Shown here one piece after another: positions 1 to 8,629 of a stretch of 48,348 bases of DNA. Numbering within the stretch: the stretch's first letter is position 1; each line of letters opens with the position of its first letter. The notes beneath the pieces were generated by a model that was given only the letters and a program-made list of their open reading frames with translations, was not told where the DNA came from and made no database searches. The position numbers and the translations under genes were made by a program. This DNA comes from Acidimicrobiaceae bacterium. Its GTDB lineage: Bacteria; Actinomycetota; Acidimicrobiia; Acidimicrobiales; Ilumatobacteraceae. Location: assembly GCA_024641005.1 (NCBI GenBank), contig JAHEDX010000027.1, forward strand, positions 1 to 48,348, in the 5' to 3' direction.

Positions 1-134
1 AGGACTGGTTTTCCCAAGCGGTCGGCAAGGAATGCGACCCCCGAGATGCCGTCATCTGCCAGGTAGTTGACGGACTTGAGCCCGTCTCGCACCTGCTGGA
101 CACTGTCGAAGCGGTTCGCAACCTCTGCTGCCAT
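1..134 (-). CDS. MoxR-family AAA+ ATPase (N-terminal fragment)
   Basis: Partial gene running off the left edge; only about the first 44 codons are present. From the ATG at 134 the minus strand reads MAAEVANRFDSVQQVRDG and continues to FLADRLGKPVL at the edge. This matches the start of MoxR-type chaperone-like ATPases, where a helix ending in YLAD..G is followed by the strand that leads into the Walker A loop; the P-loop itself would lie just outside the window. The frame stays open upstream of 134, so a TTG start further out is possible, and no Shine-Dalgarno is obvious. It diverges from the AAA+ gene at 243. MoxR ATPases usually pair with VWA-domain proteins in metal insertion or complex maturation; the partner is not visible here. 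Confidence 0.6.
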   Translation of the reverse strand, partial: MAAEVANRFDSVQQVRDGLKSVNYLADDGISGVAFLADRLGKPV

Positions 135-183
135 GAAGAGAACGCTACACAGCAACTTGACCCGACGGTCAATCGGAAACCGT

Positions 184-218
184 GAGTCACGAATGGTGCC
201 CGGCACCATTCGTGACTC
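184..218. repeat. Perfect 35-bp palindrome between divergent ATPase genes
   Basis: Bases 184-200 (GAGTCACGAATGGTGCC) are the exact reverse complement of 202-218, with a single C at 201 as centre. This gives a 17-bp perfect inverted repeat with no real loop. It lies in the 108-bp gap between the MoxR-type start at 134 and the AAA+ start at 243. A palindrome this long and tight, with the inner core GGTGCC/GGCACC, looks like a dispersed REP-like unit or a large operator. There is no T-tract, so it is not a standard terminator. Confidence 0.75.
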
Positions 219-242
219 GCGTGGCGCGTACGCTGCTCGGCG

Positions 243-1610
243 ATGGGCGGCGCATTGCACAACTACGTCACCACTTTCGTCGAAGGGGTCGAACGCGAGT
301 TGTCCGCATTGTCGGGAGCGCATCATCGCCAGGAATGCACGATCGAAGCCTGCGACCTGGTCTCGGCGATCCTCGCCAGCGACGGGAGGCTGACGACGAG
401 CGAACTGGAGGCATGGCTCGACGACATCGGGCCGCGCCTGGAGCCACCGGTGTCGGTCGGTCCCCAACAGTTGCGAAGCTCGGATCTGATCACCGGCAAG
501 GACGGCTGGCTCGACACGCCGAGCACGCTGTTCGACTTGCTCGTGAAGGCGGATGCTCGAGACGGCGGCCGGCGGGCGAACACCTATTACGACCTGGCCG
601 TCAAGCTCGCCCACGCCTCGGCGGCTCTCGACCTCGTCCCCTCGCCCGACGAGATCGACGCGATCGACGGATTTCGAACCATGTTGCTACACACGATGGA
701 CGTCGCGGGCATTGCGCGTCCAGGACGGCCGACCATGTCCGCCGGCCGTGCGCCCTTGCCCGAATCACCGCCCGAATCACCGCCAGAACACGAGATGCCC
801 GCCGAGCGACCCGTCGAGGAAATCCTCGCCGAACTCGACGATCTGGTCGGTCTGGACCGCGTGAAGACAGAGGTCCGACGCCTGACCAGCTTGCTGCGGG
901 TGCAGAAGCTGCGAGCCGAATACGACCTACCCGTCATCGAAACCAGCCGCCACCTCGTCTTCGTCGGAAATCCCGGGACCGGCAAGACCACCGTGGCACG
1001 CCTGCTGAGCCAGCTGTACCGCAGTCTCGGCGTGGTGACCGAGGGCCACCTGGTCGAGACCGACCGGGCCGACCTGGTGGCCGGGTTCGTCGGGCAGACC
1101 GCCATCAAAACCCAAGCTGTGCTGACGAGCGCGCTCGGGGGCACGCTCCTCATCGACGAGGCATATTCACTGGCGCGCGGCGGCGAGAACGACTTCGGGC
1201 GCGAAGCAATCGACACACTGGTCAAGTTCATGGAGGATCACCGGGACGACTTGGCGGTCGTCGTGGCCGGCTATCCGAACGAGATGCAGCAACTGATCGA
1301 TGCCAATCCCGGGCTCGAGAGCCGCTTCGCACGCACCCTCGAGTTCCCCGATTACACCACCGAGGAGTTGGTGGCGATCTTCGAACTGATCTCGGACAAG
1401 CAGCAATACCACCTCGCGAAGGCAGCGAGGGCCCGCCTTCATGACGTGGTCGAGAACGAGCCGCGTGGCAGGGGTTTCGGCAACGCCAGGTTCGTGCGAA
1501 ACGTGTTCGAGCAGGCGGTGTCGATGCAGGCGGTGCGGCTCGGCGATGTCTCCGCACCCAGCCGAGAGCAGCTCACCACACTCGAGACTGCCGACATCGA
1601 ACCCGTCTGA
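243..1610 (+). CDS. CbxX/CfqX (EccA-like) AAA+ ATPase with TerB-like N-terminal region
   Basis: A 455-aa ATPase. Residues 1-160 are helical with two acidic loop motifs (ASDGRLTTSE near 45 and VPSPDEIDAID near 132) resembling a TerB-like region. A Pro/Glu linker (PPESPPESPPE) follows near 174-183. The AAA+ core starts near 195 (LDDLVGLDRVK), with Walker A GNPGTGKT at 243-250, Walker B LLIDEAY near 302-308, an arginine-finger-like SRF near 360 and a sensor-2 region GFGNARF near 411. This is the layout of CbxX/CfqX and type VII secretion EccA ATPases, which remodel partner proteins. No ESX genes are visible, so the substrate is unknown. ATG 243 is the first usable start because an in-frame stop lies at 213-215 inside the upstream palindrome region. 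Confidence 0.85.
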   Translation: MGGALHNYVTTFVEGVERELSALSGAHHRQECTIEACDLVSAILASDGRLTTSELEAWLDDIGPRLEPPVSVGPQQLRSSDLITGKDGWLDTPSTLFDLLVKADARDGGRRANTYYDLAVKLAHASAALDLVPSPDEIDAIDGFRTMLLHTMDVAGIARPGRPTMSAGRAPLPESPPESPPEHEMPAERPVEEILAELDDLVGLDRVKTEVRRLTSLLRVQKLRAEYDLPVIETSRHLVFVGNPGTGKTTVARLLSQLYRSLGVVTEGHLVETDRADLVAGFVGQTAIKTQAVLTSALGGTLLIDEAYSLARGGENDFGREAIDTLVKFMEDHRDDLAVVVAGYPNEMQQLIDANPGLESRFARTLEFPDYTTEELVAIFELISDKQQYHLAKAARARLHDVVENEPRGRGFGNARFVRNVFEQAVSMQAVRLGDVSAPSREQLTTLETADIEPV

Positions 1611-1720
1611 CCACTGACTCGCCGCCGGTATCGAGACGCCGGCACACGTTGCATCAGGGACGATCGGCCCTGGTCAGGACATCGTCCGGGTTCCTACCGT
1701 GGCGGGGAACGGAGGTAACG

Positions 1721-2935
1721 ATGGATTTCCAGGTGTCCGAGAAGATGTCGACCATGCTCGCGATGATTCGCGAGTTCATGGATCACGAAGTGATCCCGCT
1801 CGAAGGCGAGATGCTGTTCGGTGACGCAGACACGCTCGCCGCCGGTGTGGCCGCCGCTCAGGCCAAGGTGAAGCAGATGGGGCTGTGGGCACCGAACCAC
1901 CCCGTCGAGTTCGGGGGCCTCGGGCTGTCGATGATCGAACACGGCTTGTTCGCCGAGGCCGTCGGACGCAGCCCGCTGGGCATGACGGTGTTCGGCACAC
2001 AGGCGCCGGACGCCGGCAACATCGAGATCCTCCACAAGTACGGCACCGATGAACAGAAGGAACGCTGGCTCCGACCGCTGGTCGAGGGGCAGATCCGGAG
2101 TTGCTTCTCGATGACCGAGCCCGAGACCGCCGGCTCGAACCCGGTGCTGCTCGCCACCACGGCAGTGATCGACGGTGACGACTATGTGATCAACGGCCAG
2201 AAGTGGTTCACCTCGTCGGCCGATGGCTCCTCGGTGGCGATCGTGATGGCGGTCACCAACCCCGGCGCTCCCCCACACAAGCGGGCCAGCATGATCCTCG
2301 TCCCGACCGACACGCCCGGGTTCAATCTGGTTCGCAACGTGAGCGTGATGGGTCATGCGGGGTCGGGGCATGCCAGCCACGGCGAGGTCATCTACCAGGG
2401 ATGTCGTGTGCCCCAATCGAACCTGCTCGGACCCGAAGGCCACGGCTTCATCATCGCCCAGGACCGCCTCGGTCCCGGCCGTATCCACCACTGCATGAGG
2501 TGGCTCGGCATCGCCGGCCGCGCCTTCGACATGATGTGTGAGCGCGCCAACGCGCGTGTCATCGACGCGGACGGCAGCACACTGGCCGACCGCCAGGTGA
2601 TACAGCACTGGGCGGCCGAACTCGATGCCGAGATCCGCGGGGCCCGTCTGCAGACGCTGCACGCCGCTTGGATGATCGACCAATACGGAGCCAAAGCGGC
2701 CCGCGACGAGATATCGGCCATCAAGTTCGTGGTCGCGAACACAATGCTCAAGGCGGTCGACACCGCAATCCAGGTGCACGGCGCACTGGGGGTCACCGAC
2801 GACACCGTGCTGGCGTATTGGTACCGCCACGAGCGGGCGGCCCGCATCTACGACGGCGCCGACGAGGTGCACAAGACCAGTCTCGGTCGGCGCATCCTGC
2901 GCCGCTATGCGACGGCCGCCGACGCGAACGCCTGA
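1721..2935 (+). CDS. Acyl-CoA dehydrogenase (ACAD10/11-like)
   Basis: A 404-aa flavoprotein that would catalyse FAD-dependent alpha,beta-dehydrogenation of an acyl-CoA. The N-terminal helical domain is followed by the flavin signature CFSMTEPETAGSN (128-140), the beta-domain NGQKWFTSSA near 158-167, and the C-terminal helical domain with QVHGALGVTDD (351-361) and RIYDGADEVHK (375-385). The YDGxDEVH form resembles the ACAD10/11 branch, so 3-hydroxyacyl-CoA or long-chain substrates are possible; the exact substrate cannot be read from sequence. The start was chosen at ATG 1721 because GGAGGT lies at 1711-1716. An upstream in-frame ATG at 1649 has no such site. It is isolated on the plus strand with no electron-transfer flavoprotein nearby. 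Confidence 0.9.
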   Translation: MDFQVSEKMSTMLAMIREFMDHEVIPLEGEMLFGDADTLAAGVAAAQAKVKQMGLWAPNHPVEFGGLGLSMIEHGLFAEAVGRSPLGMTVFGTQAPDAGNIEILHKYGTDEQKERWLRPLVEGQIRSCFSMTEPETAGSNPVLLATTAVIDGDDYVINGQKWFTSSADGSSVAIVMAVTNPGAPPHKRASMILVPTDTPGFNLVRNVSVMGHAGSGHASHGEVIYQGCRVPQSNLLGPEGHGFIIAQDRLGPGRIHHCMRWLGIAGRAFDMMCERANARVIDADGSTLADRQVIQHWAAELDAEIRGARLQTLHAAWMIDQYGAKAARDEISAIKFVVANTMLKAVDTAIQVHGALGVTDDTVLAYWYRHERAARIYDGADEVHKTSLGRRILRRYATAADANA

Positions 2936-3037
2936 CGCAACAGCTCCCGAGCACGTCTCCTCGACACCACGGACGTCCCGCCCCATCCCCCTACCTCCCT
3001 CAACGGGCAAGGCAGCTCGGTTAGCGTTCTCGGCGAG

Positions 3038-3757
3038 ATGGGATTCCGCGACCGCTTCTACACCCCGACAACAGCGAAGGCGATCCTCTCGTGGCGGATC
3101 GCGCTCGCTGTCGGCGTCGCAGTGACACTCGCCGTGATCCAGCTGCCCCTCGCCGTCGCTCTCGGCGCCGGAGTCGGCGTCTACGTGGCCACGGTCGCTG
3201 CCGCCATGCCGAAACGGACGGCGAAGAGGGCGATCGATCCATTCATGCTCAGTGAGCCGTGGCGCCAGCTGATGCAGAACGCACAGGCGTCCGGGCGTAA
3301 GTTGCGCGACACCATCGGCGGCATCACCCCAGGCCCCCTGAAGGACACGCTCCTAGGCGTCGCCGAACAACTCGAACGCGGCCTCGGTGAAGCGTGGGAA
3401 GTCGCCAAACGTGGCGACGAGATCGATGACGCCGTTCGCCGGCTCGACCCGACGGCGTTGAGATCCAAGCTGACGACGCTGAGCGAACGCGCTGCGCTCA
3501 GTCCGTCTCCCGAGGCCGATGCCGCGGTGCGGTCGGTCGAGCGGCAACTCGAGTCGGCCGACCGGCTCAAGCAGCAATCGAACGAGACGGCCGCATCGTT
3601 GAGGCTCACGCAAACGCAACTCGACGAACTGGTTGCGCGCGCCAGCGAGGTCAGCCTCGGCGCTGTCGACACCGATGCGTACGCCCGCGAGGTCGACGAC
3701 CTCGTCATCGAGTTGGAGGCACTGCACCAAGCGGTGCAGGAAACCCGCACCTCATGA
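3038..3757 (+). CDS. Membrane-anchored coiled-coil protein, unknown function
   Basis: A 239-aa protein I cannot assign to a named family. Residues about 18-58 form one or two hydrophobic helices (ILSWRIALAVGVAV and LAVALGAGVGVYVATVAAA). The rest is polar and strongly helical with heptad-like leucine spacing, especially 150-239 (ERQLESADRLKQQSNETAA and LVIELEALHQAVQ). This suggests a membrane anchor followed by a long cytoplasmic coiled coil. The stop is only 16 bases before the murJ GTG start, so the two are probably co-transcribed, which hints at an envelope-related role. That role is inferred from position only. Confidence 0.7.
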   Translation: MGFRDRFYTPTTAKAILSWRIALAVGVAVTLAVIQLPLAVALGAGVGVYVATVAAAMPKRTAKRAIDPFMLSEPWRQLMQNAQASGRKLRDTIGGITPGPLKDTLLGVAEQLERGLGEAWEVAKRGDEIDDAVRRLDPTALRSKLTTLSERAALSPSPEADAAVRSVERQLESADRLKQQSNETAASLRLTQTQLDELVARASEVSLGAVDTDAYAREVDDLVIELEALHQAVQETRTS

Positions 3758-3773
3758 GCAGCGCGAGTACCTC

Positions 3774-5345
3774 GTGAGCAGCTTGCTCCGGTCGAACCTG
3801 ACCGTCGCGACGGGCACCGCACTGTCGCGCGTGACCGGTCTCTTGCGGATCATGGTGTTCGGCTGGATCATCGGTCAGACGGCATTGTCCGATGCGTACC
3901 TGATCGCCAACGAGACGCCCAACATCGTTTATGACCTGCTGCTCGGCGGGGTGCTGTCGGCCACGTTGGTGCCGCTGTTCTCCTCATTCCTGGAAACCGA
4001 CGACGACGAGGCCACCAATGTCGTGATCACCATCTCGGCGACGCTGATGGTCGCGCTCACCGTCGTCGCCGTCGTCGCTGCACCCCTGATCTTCCGGATC
4101 TACACACTGAATCCGGCCGCCGATGTCGACCCCGAGTTGCTGCGCAGAGTCGGGACCATGCTCGCCAGGATCTTCCTGATCCAGATCATGTTCTATGGCC
4201 TGACCGGGCTCGCGAACGCATTTCTCAACAGTCGTCGCAGGTTCTTTGCCGCGGCGTGGAGTCCAGTCGTCTCGAATGTCGTGATCATCGCCACCTTGCT
4301 CACACTGCGTGACCGCACCTGGGAACTGGGCGACGTGATCACCGACGGCCGCCTGAGGTGGACACTCGGGCTCGGTGCGACCGGCGGCATCGCCGCGATG
4401 GCGATCATCGTCGTGATCGCCGCAGGTCGTACGGGCTTCAGGTTCCGGCCGTCATGGGACTGGAAACATCCGGTCGTCCGCAAGTTGCTGGGACTGTCGG
4501 CATGGACACTCGGGTTCGTGGTCGCCAATCAGGTCGCACTGATCTTCATCCGCAACCTTGCCGAACCCGGCTCGAGCGACGCCACCGCGTACTTCACGGC
4601 ATTCACGTTCTTCGTACTCCCCCACGGCCTGCTCGCAGTGTCGATCTCGACCACCTTCCAGCCCGAGATGGCCCGCGCTGTGGCCCGCAAGGACCGCGCC
4701 TCCTTCATCGAACAGACGTCGCTCGGGATCCGGTTGATCAGCCTGCTCACACTTCCGGCCGGGTTCGGCATCTTCGTCCTGCGACGCCCCATCGTCGGCG
4801 CCCTGCTCGAATACCGCAACTTCAGCTCGCAGGCGGCACAGAACACTGCCGACGCACTGGCCGGCTTCTCGCTGGGGCTGGTCGGATTCTCCGTCTACCT
4901 CTTCGTACTACGGGGGTTCTACGCGCACCAGGACACGCGCACCCCGTTCATCGTCAACGTCGGCGAGAACGCCCTCAACATCGTCCTGGCCTTCGTGTTG
5001 GTCGGCCGCTATGGGGTGCTCGGCCTCGGCCTCGCCTTCGCGATCGCGTACCTGGTGTCTGCGCTGTGGGTGCTCAAGATCCTGTCGTACAAGGTCAGAG
5101 GCTTCTCGCTGCGAGCGATCATGGCGAGCTTCCGGAGGATGCTGTTGGCCGCGTTGCTGATGGCCGGCGCCGTCTGGTTGATCACCCGTGGCGTCACCCC
5201 CGATTCCGGCTGGCACGCGATCGTGCAACTCGTGGTCGGCGGGATCGTCGGCATGGTCGTGTACGGCAGCGCGCTCGTCGTGCTCAAGGCACCAGAGATC
5301 GAGTCGATACGCGGTCGGCTCACACGCGACGGTGCCACCGCCTGA
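3774..5345 (+). CDS. murJ: Lipid II flippase MurJ (MviN family)
   Basis: A 523-aa polytopic membrane protein of the MATE-like MurJ family, which moves lipid-linked peptidoglycan precursor across the cytoplasmic membrane. The N-terminus TALSRVTGLLRIMVFGWIIG followed by SDAYLIANETPN and LLLGGVLSATLVPLF is the family signature, including the conserved Arg residues of the first helix. About 14 hydrophobic segments are visible. The start is placed at GTG 3774 (VSSLLRSNLT); the frame is open further upstream, but that stretch overlaps the previous gene and lacks family character. The cytoplasmic C-terminal extension of mycobacterial MurJ is absent. It forms a unit with the preceding coiled-coil gene. 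Confidence 0.92.
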   Translation: MSSLLRSNLTVATGTALSRVTGLLRIMVFGWIIGQTALSDAYLIANETPNIVYDLLLGGVLSATLVPLFSSFLETDDDEATNVVITISATLMVALTVVAVVAAPLIFRIYTLNPAADVDPELLRRVGTMLARIFLIQIMFYGLTGLANAFLNSRRRFFAAAWSPVVSNVVIIATLLTLRDRTWELGDVITDGRLRWTLGLGATGGIAAMAIIVVIAAGRTGFRFRPSWDWKHPVVRKLLGLSAWTLGFVVANQVALIFIRNLAEPGSSDATAYFTAFTFFVLPHGLLAVSISTTFQPEMARAVARKDRASFIEQTSLGIRLISLLTLPAGFGIFVLRRPIVGALLEYRNFSSQAAQNTADALAGFSLGLVGFSVYLFVLRGFYAHQDTRTPFIVNVGENALNIVLAFVLVGRYGVLGLGLAFAIAYLVSALWVLKILSYKVRGFSLRAIMASFRRMLLAALLMAGAVWLITRGVTPDSGWHAIVQLVVGGIVGMVVYGSALVVLKAPEIESIRGRLTRDGATA

Positions 5346-5402
5346 TCCACATGTCGCCGAGAACCAGGAGAGCGTTCCGGAGCCAACGGATAAGATCCAG
5401 CC

Positions 5403-6167
5403 ATGTTCAAGCTCGCAAAGAAGTGGTGGAAGTACGCCGTCGCCAAGCTGACCGGCAAGTTCAACGAGAACGCCGACCCGAAGGTGCAGCTCGAGCAGGC
5501 GATCGCTGAGGCCCAGTCCCAGCACAAACGGCTGCGCGAGCAGGCCGTCAGCGTGATCGCCGGACAGAAGCAGGCCGAGATCCGTCTCAACGGCAAGCTG
5601 GCCGAACTCGAGAAGCTCAATGGCAATGCCCGCCAGGCACTGATCATGGCGGCCGATGCCCAACAGGCCGGCAACGCCGACAAGGCGGCGCAGTACACCA
5701 CGGCCGCCGAGTCGATCGCCAGCCAGTTGATCCAGGTCGAAAAGGACGTCGAGAGCCTCAAGGCAATGGTGCTCGACAGCACCGACGCTGCCGATCAGGC
5801 CAAGGCCGCAGTGGCCCAGAACAGCCGCATCCTGCAAGAGAAGATCGCCGAGAAGTCCAAGCTGCTCAGCCAGCTCGAGCAGGCGAAGATGCAGGAAGAG
5901 ATGAACGTCGCCATGACGCAGCTCAACGAGACCGTCGGCGACGACGTTCCGACGCTGAAAGAGGTCGAAGAAAAGATCCAGGCGCGCTACGCGAGGGCCA
6001 AGGCCTCGTCGGAGCTCGCCGAGACATCGGTCGAGTCACGTGTGCTCGAAGTCGAGCAGGCGACCGCGAACATCGAAGCTCAGGGTCGTCTCAGCGAGCT
6101 TCGCGCCGAGCTCGGCCTCGACAGTGCAACAGCGCCCACCCCCGAGGTCGAGGGCGGTACCGCCTGA
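5403..6167 (+). CDS. pspA: PspA/IM30 (Vipp1) family membrane-stress protein
   Basis: A 254-aa, almost wholly helical protein of the PspA/ESCRT-III-like superfamily, which assembles on stressed inner membrane. The amphipathic N-terminus MFKLAKKWWKYAVAKLTGKF is followed by the conserved NADPKVQLEQAI segment and long coiled-coil helices to about residue 225 (RLSELRAELGL). The tail after 230 is short and Thr/Pro rich. No pspF- or pspBC-like partners are adjacent, but murJ ends 57 bases upstream, so an envelope-stress context is reasonable. It is convergent with proB, with only 12 bases between the two stop codons. Confidence 0.88.
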   Translation: MFKLAKKWWKYAVAKLTGKFNENADPKVQLEQAIAEAQSQHKRLREQAVSVIAGQKQAEIRLNGKLAELEKLNGNARQALIMAADAQQAGNADKAAQYTTAAESIASQLIQVEKDVESLKAMVLDSTDAADQAKAAVAQNSRILQEKIAEKSKLLSQLEQAKMQEEMNVAMTQLNETVGDDVPTLKEVEEKIQARYARAKASSELAETSVESRVLEVEQATANIEAQGRLSELRAELGLDSATAPTPEVEGGTA

Positions 6168-6179
6168 AATCCGATCCGT

Positions 6180-7268
6180 TCAGGTCGGCAACACCACGAG
6201 GTCGTCGCGATGGATGACCTCGTGCACCATGCCCTCGGGCAGGTCCTTCGTCTGCCGGCCGACCACTGCTCGTAGGTCGGCCGCAGCGACGTACGCCATA
6301 CCTCGGGCGAACACCACCCCGTCGGGGCCGCGGACATCGACCGTGCCGCCCTCACCGAAATCGCCCGTGACCGTTTGGATACCCGCAGGTAGCAGGCTGG
6401 TCGACCGGGTCGTGAGCGCGTGACGTGCCCCGTCGTCGACCGTGATCGTCCCCGAGACCTCGGCCGCGAACGCGATCCACAGCTTGCGGGCAGGCAGCCG
6501 ACGGTCGTGCGGTGCGAACGTGGTGCCGACGCCGAGGTCGGCGACCGCGTCGGGGAGCACGCCGGGTCGCGATGCACTGGCGATAACGGTTCGCACCCCT
6601 GACCACGACGCGATGCGAGCGGCAGCGAGTTTGCTCGCCATGCCGCCGCTCCCCCGGCCGCTGCCATTGGCACTCGCCCTGATCGACATCAATGGGTCGT
6701 CGGCATCGACTCTGTCGACCAACGAGGCGGTGGGGTCGAAGCGAGGATCGGCAGTGAAGAGCCCATCGAGATCCGTCAACAGCACGAGCACGTCGGCGTT
6801 CACCGAATGGGCGACGAGCGCGGCGATTCGATCGTTGTCGCCGTAGCGCAACTCGTCATTGGCGATGGCGTCGTTCTCGTTGATGATCGGCACGCAGCCC
6901 AACTCGAGCAGTCGGCCGAGCGTGTCGCGGGCGTGCAGATACTGAGTGCGGTCGACGAAGTCGTGTGGATCGACCAGCACCTGGGCACCGACCAGTCCGA
7001 ACGAGGCGAGTTCGTCGTTGTACACCCGCATGATGCGGCTCTGCCCGACCGCCGACACGGCTTGGAGTGTGCGCATGTCGGCCGGACGCGCATCGAACCC
7101 CAGAGCGGCAACGCCGGCCGCGACCGCCCCCGACGACACCAACAACACCTCGTGCCCAGCGGCGCGCACGGCTGCGATCTCGCCGGTCAGTTTGGTGATT
7201 GCCCCATGATCGATCGATCCCGAGTCGTCGGTGACCGATGACGTTCCGATCTTTGCAACGACTCTCAT
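6180..7268 (-). CDS. proB: Glutamate 5-kinase
   Basis: A 362-aa amino-acid kinase fold enzyme that phosphorylates L-glutamate, the first step of proline synthesis. Visible motifs: MRVVAKIGTSSV at the N-terminus (usual VVKxGSS position), LLVSSGAVAAG near 41-51, PIINENDAIAND and YGDNDRIAALVA (substrate site), LLTDLDGLFTADP, and the Gly-rich GSGRGSGGMASKLAAA near 212-227. A C-terminal PUA domain begins around RKLWIAFA and ends near LVVLPT, giving the usual ~360-aa two-domain form. The start was moved to ATG 7268 because the upstream in-frame extension runs back into obg coding sequence. The gene follows obg with a 28-base gap, the standard actinobacterial order. Confidence 0.95.
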   Translation of the reverse strand: MRVVAKIGTSSVTDDSGSIDHGAITKLTGEIAAVRAAGHEVLLVSSGAVAAGVAALGFDARPADMRTLQAVSAVGQSRIMRVYNDELASFGLVGAQVLVDPHDFVDRTQYLHARDTLGRLLELGCVPIINENDAIANDELRYGDNDRIAALVAHSVNADVLVLLTDLDGLFTADPRFDPTASLVDRVDADDPLMSIRASANGSGRGSGGMASKLAAARIASWSGVRTVIASASRPGVLPDAVADLGVGTTFAPHDRRLPARKLWIAFAAEVSGTITVDDGARHALTTRSTSLLPAGIQTVTGDFGEGGTVDVRGPDGVVFARGMAYVAAADLRAVVGRQTKDLPEGMVHEVIHRDDLVVLPT

Positions 7269-7296
7269 GGTCGACCCGGTTCGAACGGATGCTGCA

Positions 7297-8553
7297 TCAC
7301 AGGTCGGGCTGGTACTCGAAGCTGAACTCGCCGATCCACACCACGTCGCCCTCGACTGCTCCGGCGCGGGCGAGCATCTTGTGAACACCCATGCGGTTCA
7401 GCTGATAGTCGATGTAGTTGAGGGCTGTCACCGTGGTGACGTCGTTGAGCGCGACCACCCGTTCGACGTCGCGCCCGACGAGACGGAACTCGCCCTCCTC
7501 GAGCCGTTCGACCACGGCACCGGTGACCTCTGGACGGATCACCACCATGCCTTCCGGCTCGGGAGCGTTCTGACGCGCCTCATGCACCAGCGCTGCCATC
7601 TGGCCCACGAGGTCGCGGACGTTCTCGCCGGTGACCGCCGAGATCACCTGGTGCTGCCATCCCATCTCTTCGAGCTCGGACGGCTGCACGGCGTCGGCCT
7701 TGGTGCCGACGATCAACCGTGGCCGTTCGAGAAGATCGGGCTGGTACTCGCCGAGTTCGTGCAAGAGCACTCGTTCTTGGTCGCCGGGCAGCGTGCCGTC
7801 CATTGGCTGCAGGTCGATCATCAGGCACAGCACGCGAGCGCGCTCGACATGCCGCAGGAACTGATGGCCGAGCCCACGGCCTTCGCTTGCGCCCTCGATC
7901 AGACCAGGGATGTCGGCAACGACGAAGTTGGTGTCGTCGTCGAGGCTGACGACACCGAGATTGGGTTCGAGTGTGGTGAACGGGTAGTTCGCGATCTTCG
8001 GTTTGGCGGCCGAGATCACGCTGATCAACGTGCTCTTGCCGGCATTGGGAAACCCGACCAGCGCGACGTCGGCCATCAGTTGGATCTCGAGCTTGAGCCA
8101 GCGTTCTTCGCCGTGCTCGCCTTGCTCGGCGAAGGTCGGCTCACGTCGCCGGTTGGACAAGAACTTGGCGTTGCCGCGCCCGCCACGGCCACCAGCGGCT
8201 GCCAGGAACCTGTCACCGTTGCGGTACAGCTCGGCCAGCACTTCCCCGTTGTACATGTCGCTGACGACGGTGCCCTCGGGCACCTTGATCTCCAACGACT
8301 CACCCCGGCGACCGTGCATGTCCTTGCCCTTGCCGTGCACCCCATCGTCGGCCCGACGGTGAGGATGATCGCGGAATGCCAGCAGGGACGAGACATTGTG
8401 GTCGGCGACCAACCAGACATCGCCACCCTTGCCGCCGTCGCCACCGTTCGGCCCACCCATCACGACCGGCCCCTCGCGTCGGAACGACACACAACCCGCG
8501 CCGCCATCACCGCCGCGCACGTTCAGTTGGCATTCGTCGACGAACTGAGACAT
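7297..8553 (-). CDS. obg: Ribosome-associated GTPase Obg (CgtA)
   Basis: A 418-aa GTPase involved in 50S maturation and stress control. The Gly-rich Obg fold occupies about 1-158 (FVDECQLNVRGGDGGAGC and GGPNGGDGGKGGDV). The G domain carries G1 GFPNAGKS (167-174), G3 DIPG (214-217) and G4 GTKAD (283-287; Thr replaces the usual Asn of NKxD). The C-terminal OCT domain spans roughly 336-418. ATG 8553 starts the family N-terminus MSQFVDEC; in-frame codons further up are not Obg-like. It is separated from rpmA by the plus-strand dGTPase-like gene, which interrupts the usual rplU-rpmA-obg order. Confidence 0.96.
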   Translation of the reverse strand: MSQFVDECQLNVRGGDGGAGCVSFRREGPVVMGGPNGGDGGKGGDVWLVADHNVSSLLAFRDHPHRRADDGVHGKGKDMHGRRGESLEIKVPEGTVVSDMYNGEVLAELYRNGDRFLAAAGGRGGRGNAKFLSNRRREPTFAEQGEHGEERWLKLEIQLMADVALVGFPNAGKSTLISVISAAKPKIANYPFTTLEPNLGVVSLDDDTNFVVADIPGLIEGASEGRGLGHQFLRHVERARVLCLMIDLQPMDGTLPGDQERVLLHELGEYQPDLLERPRLIVGTKADAVQPSELEEMGWQHQVISAVTGENVRDLVGQMAALVHEARQNAPEPEGMVVIRPEVTGAVVERLEEGEFRLVGRDVERVVALNDVTTVTALNYIDYQLNRMGVHKMLARAGAVEGDVVWIGEFSFEYQPDL

Positions 8554-8595
8554 TGCTACGAGCCTACCGACGCCGCATCGACGCCAGGAGGGAGG

Positions 8596-8623
8596 TTGCC
8601 ACACGTCGCGACCGCCGTAGTGT
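8596..8623 (+). promoter_or_regulatory. Probable leaderless promoter of the dGTPase-like gene
   Basis: TTGCCA (8596-8601) and TAGTGT (8618-8623) are separated by 16 bases and resemble -35 and -10 boxes. The -10 box ends only six bases before the ATG at 8630, so the transcript would start at or very near the start codon. No Shine-Dalgarno is visible, consistent with leaderless translation, which is common in Actinobacteria. Confidence 0.45.
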
Positions 8624-8629
8624 GGCGAG

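Noticed and set aside
67-393. Short plus-strand frames before the AAA+ gene
   Set aside because: They run through the palindrome and have Arg/Ser-rich compositions; the MoxR-like reading on the minus strand is far better.
1694-3010. Long minus-strand frame opposite the acyl-CoA dehydrogenase
   Set aside because: It is a mirror of the real gene caused by GC bias, with no family character.
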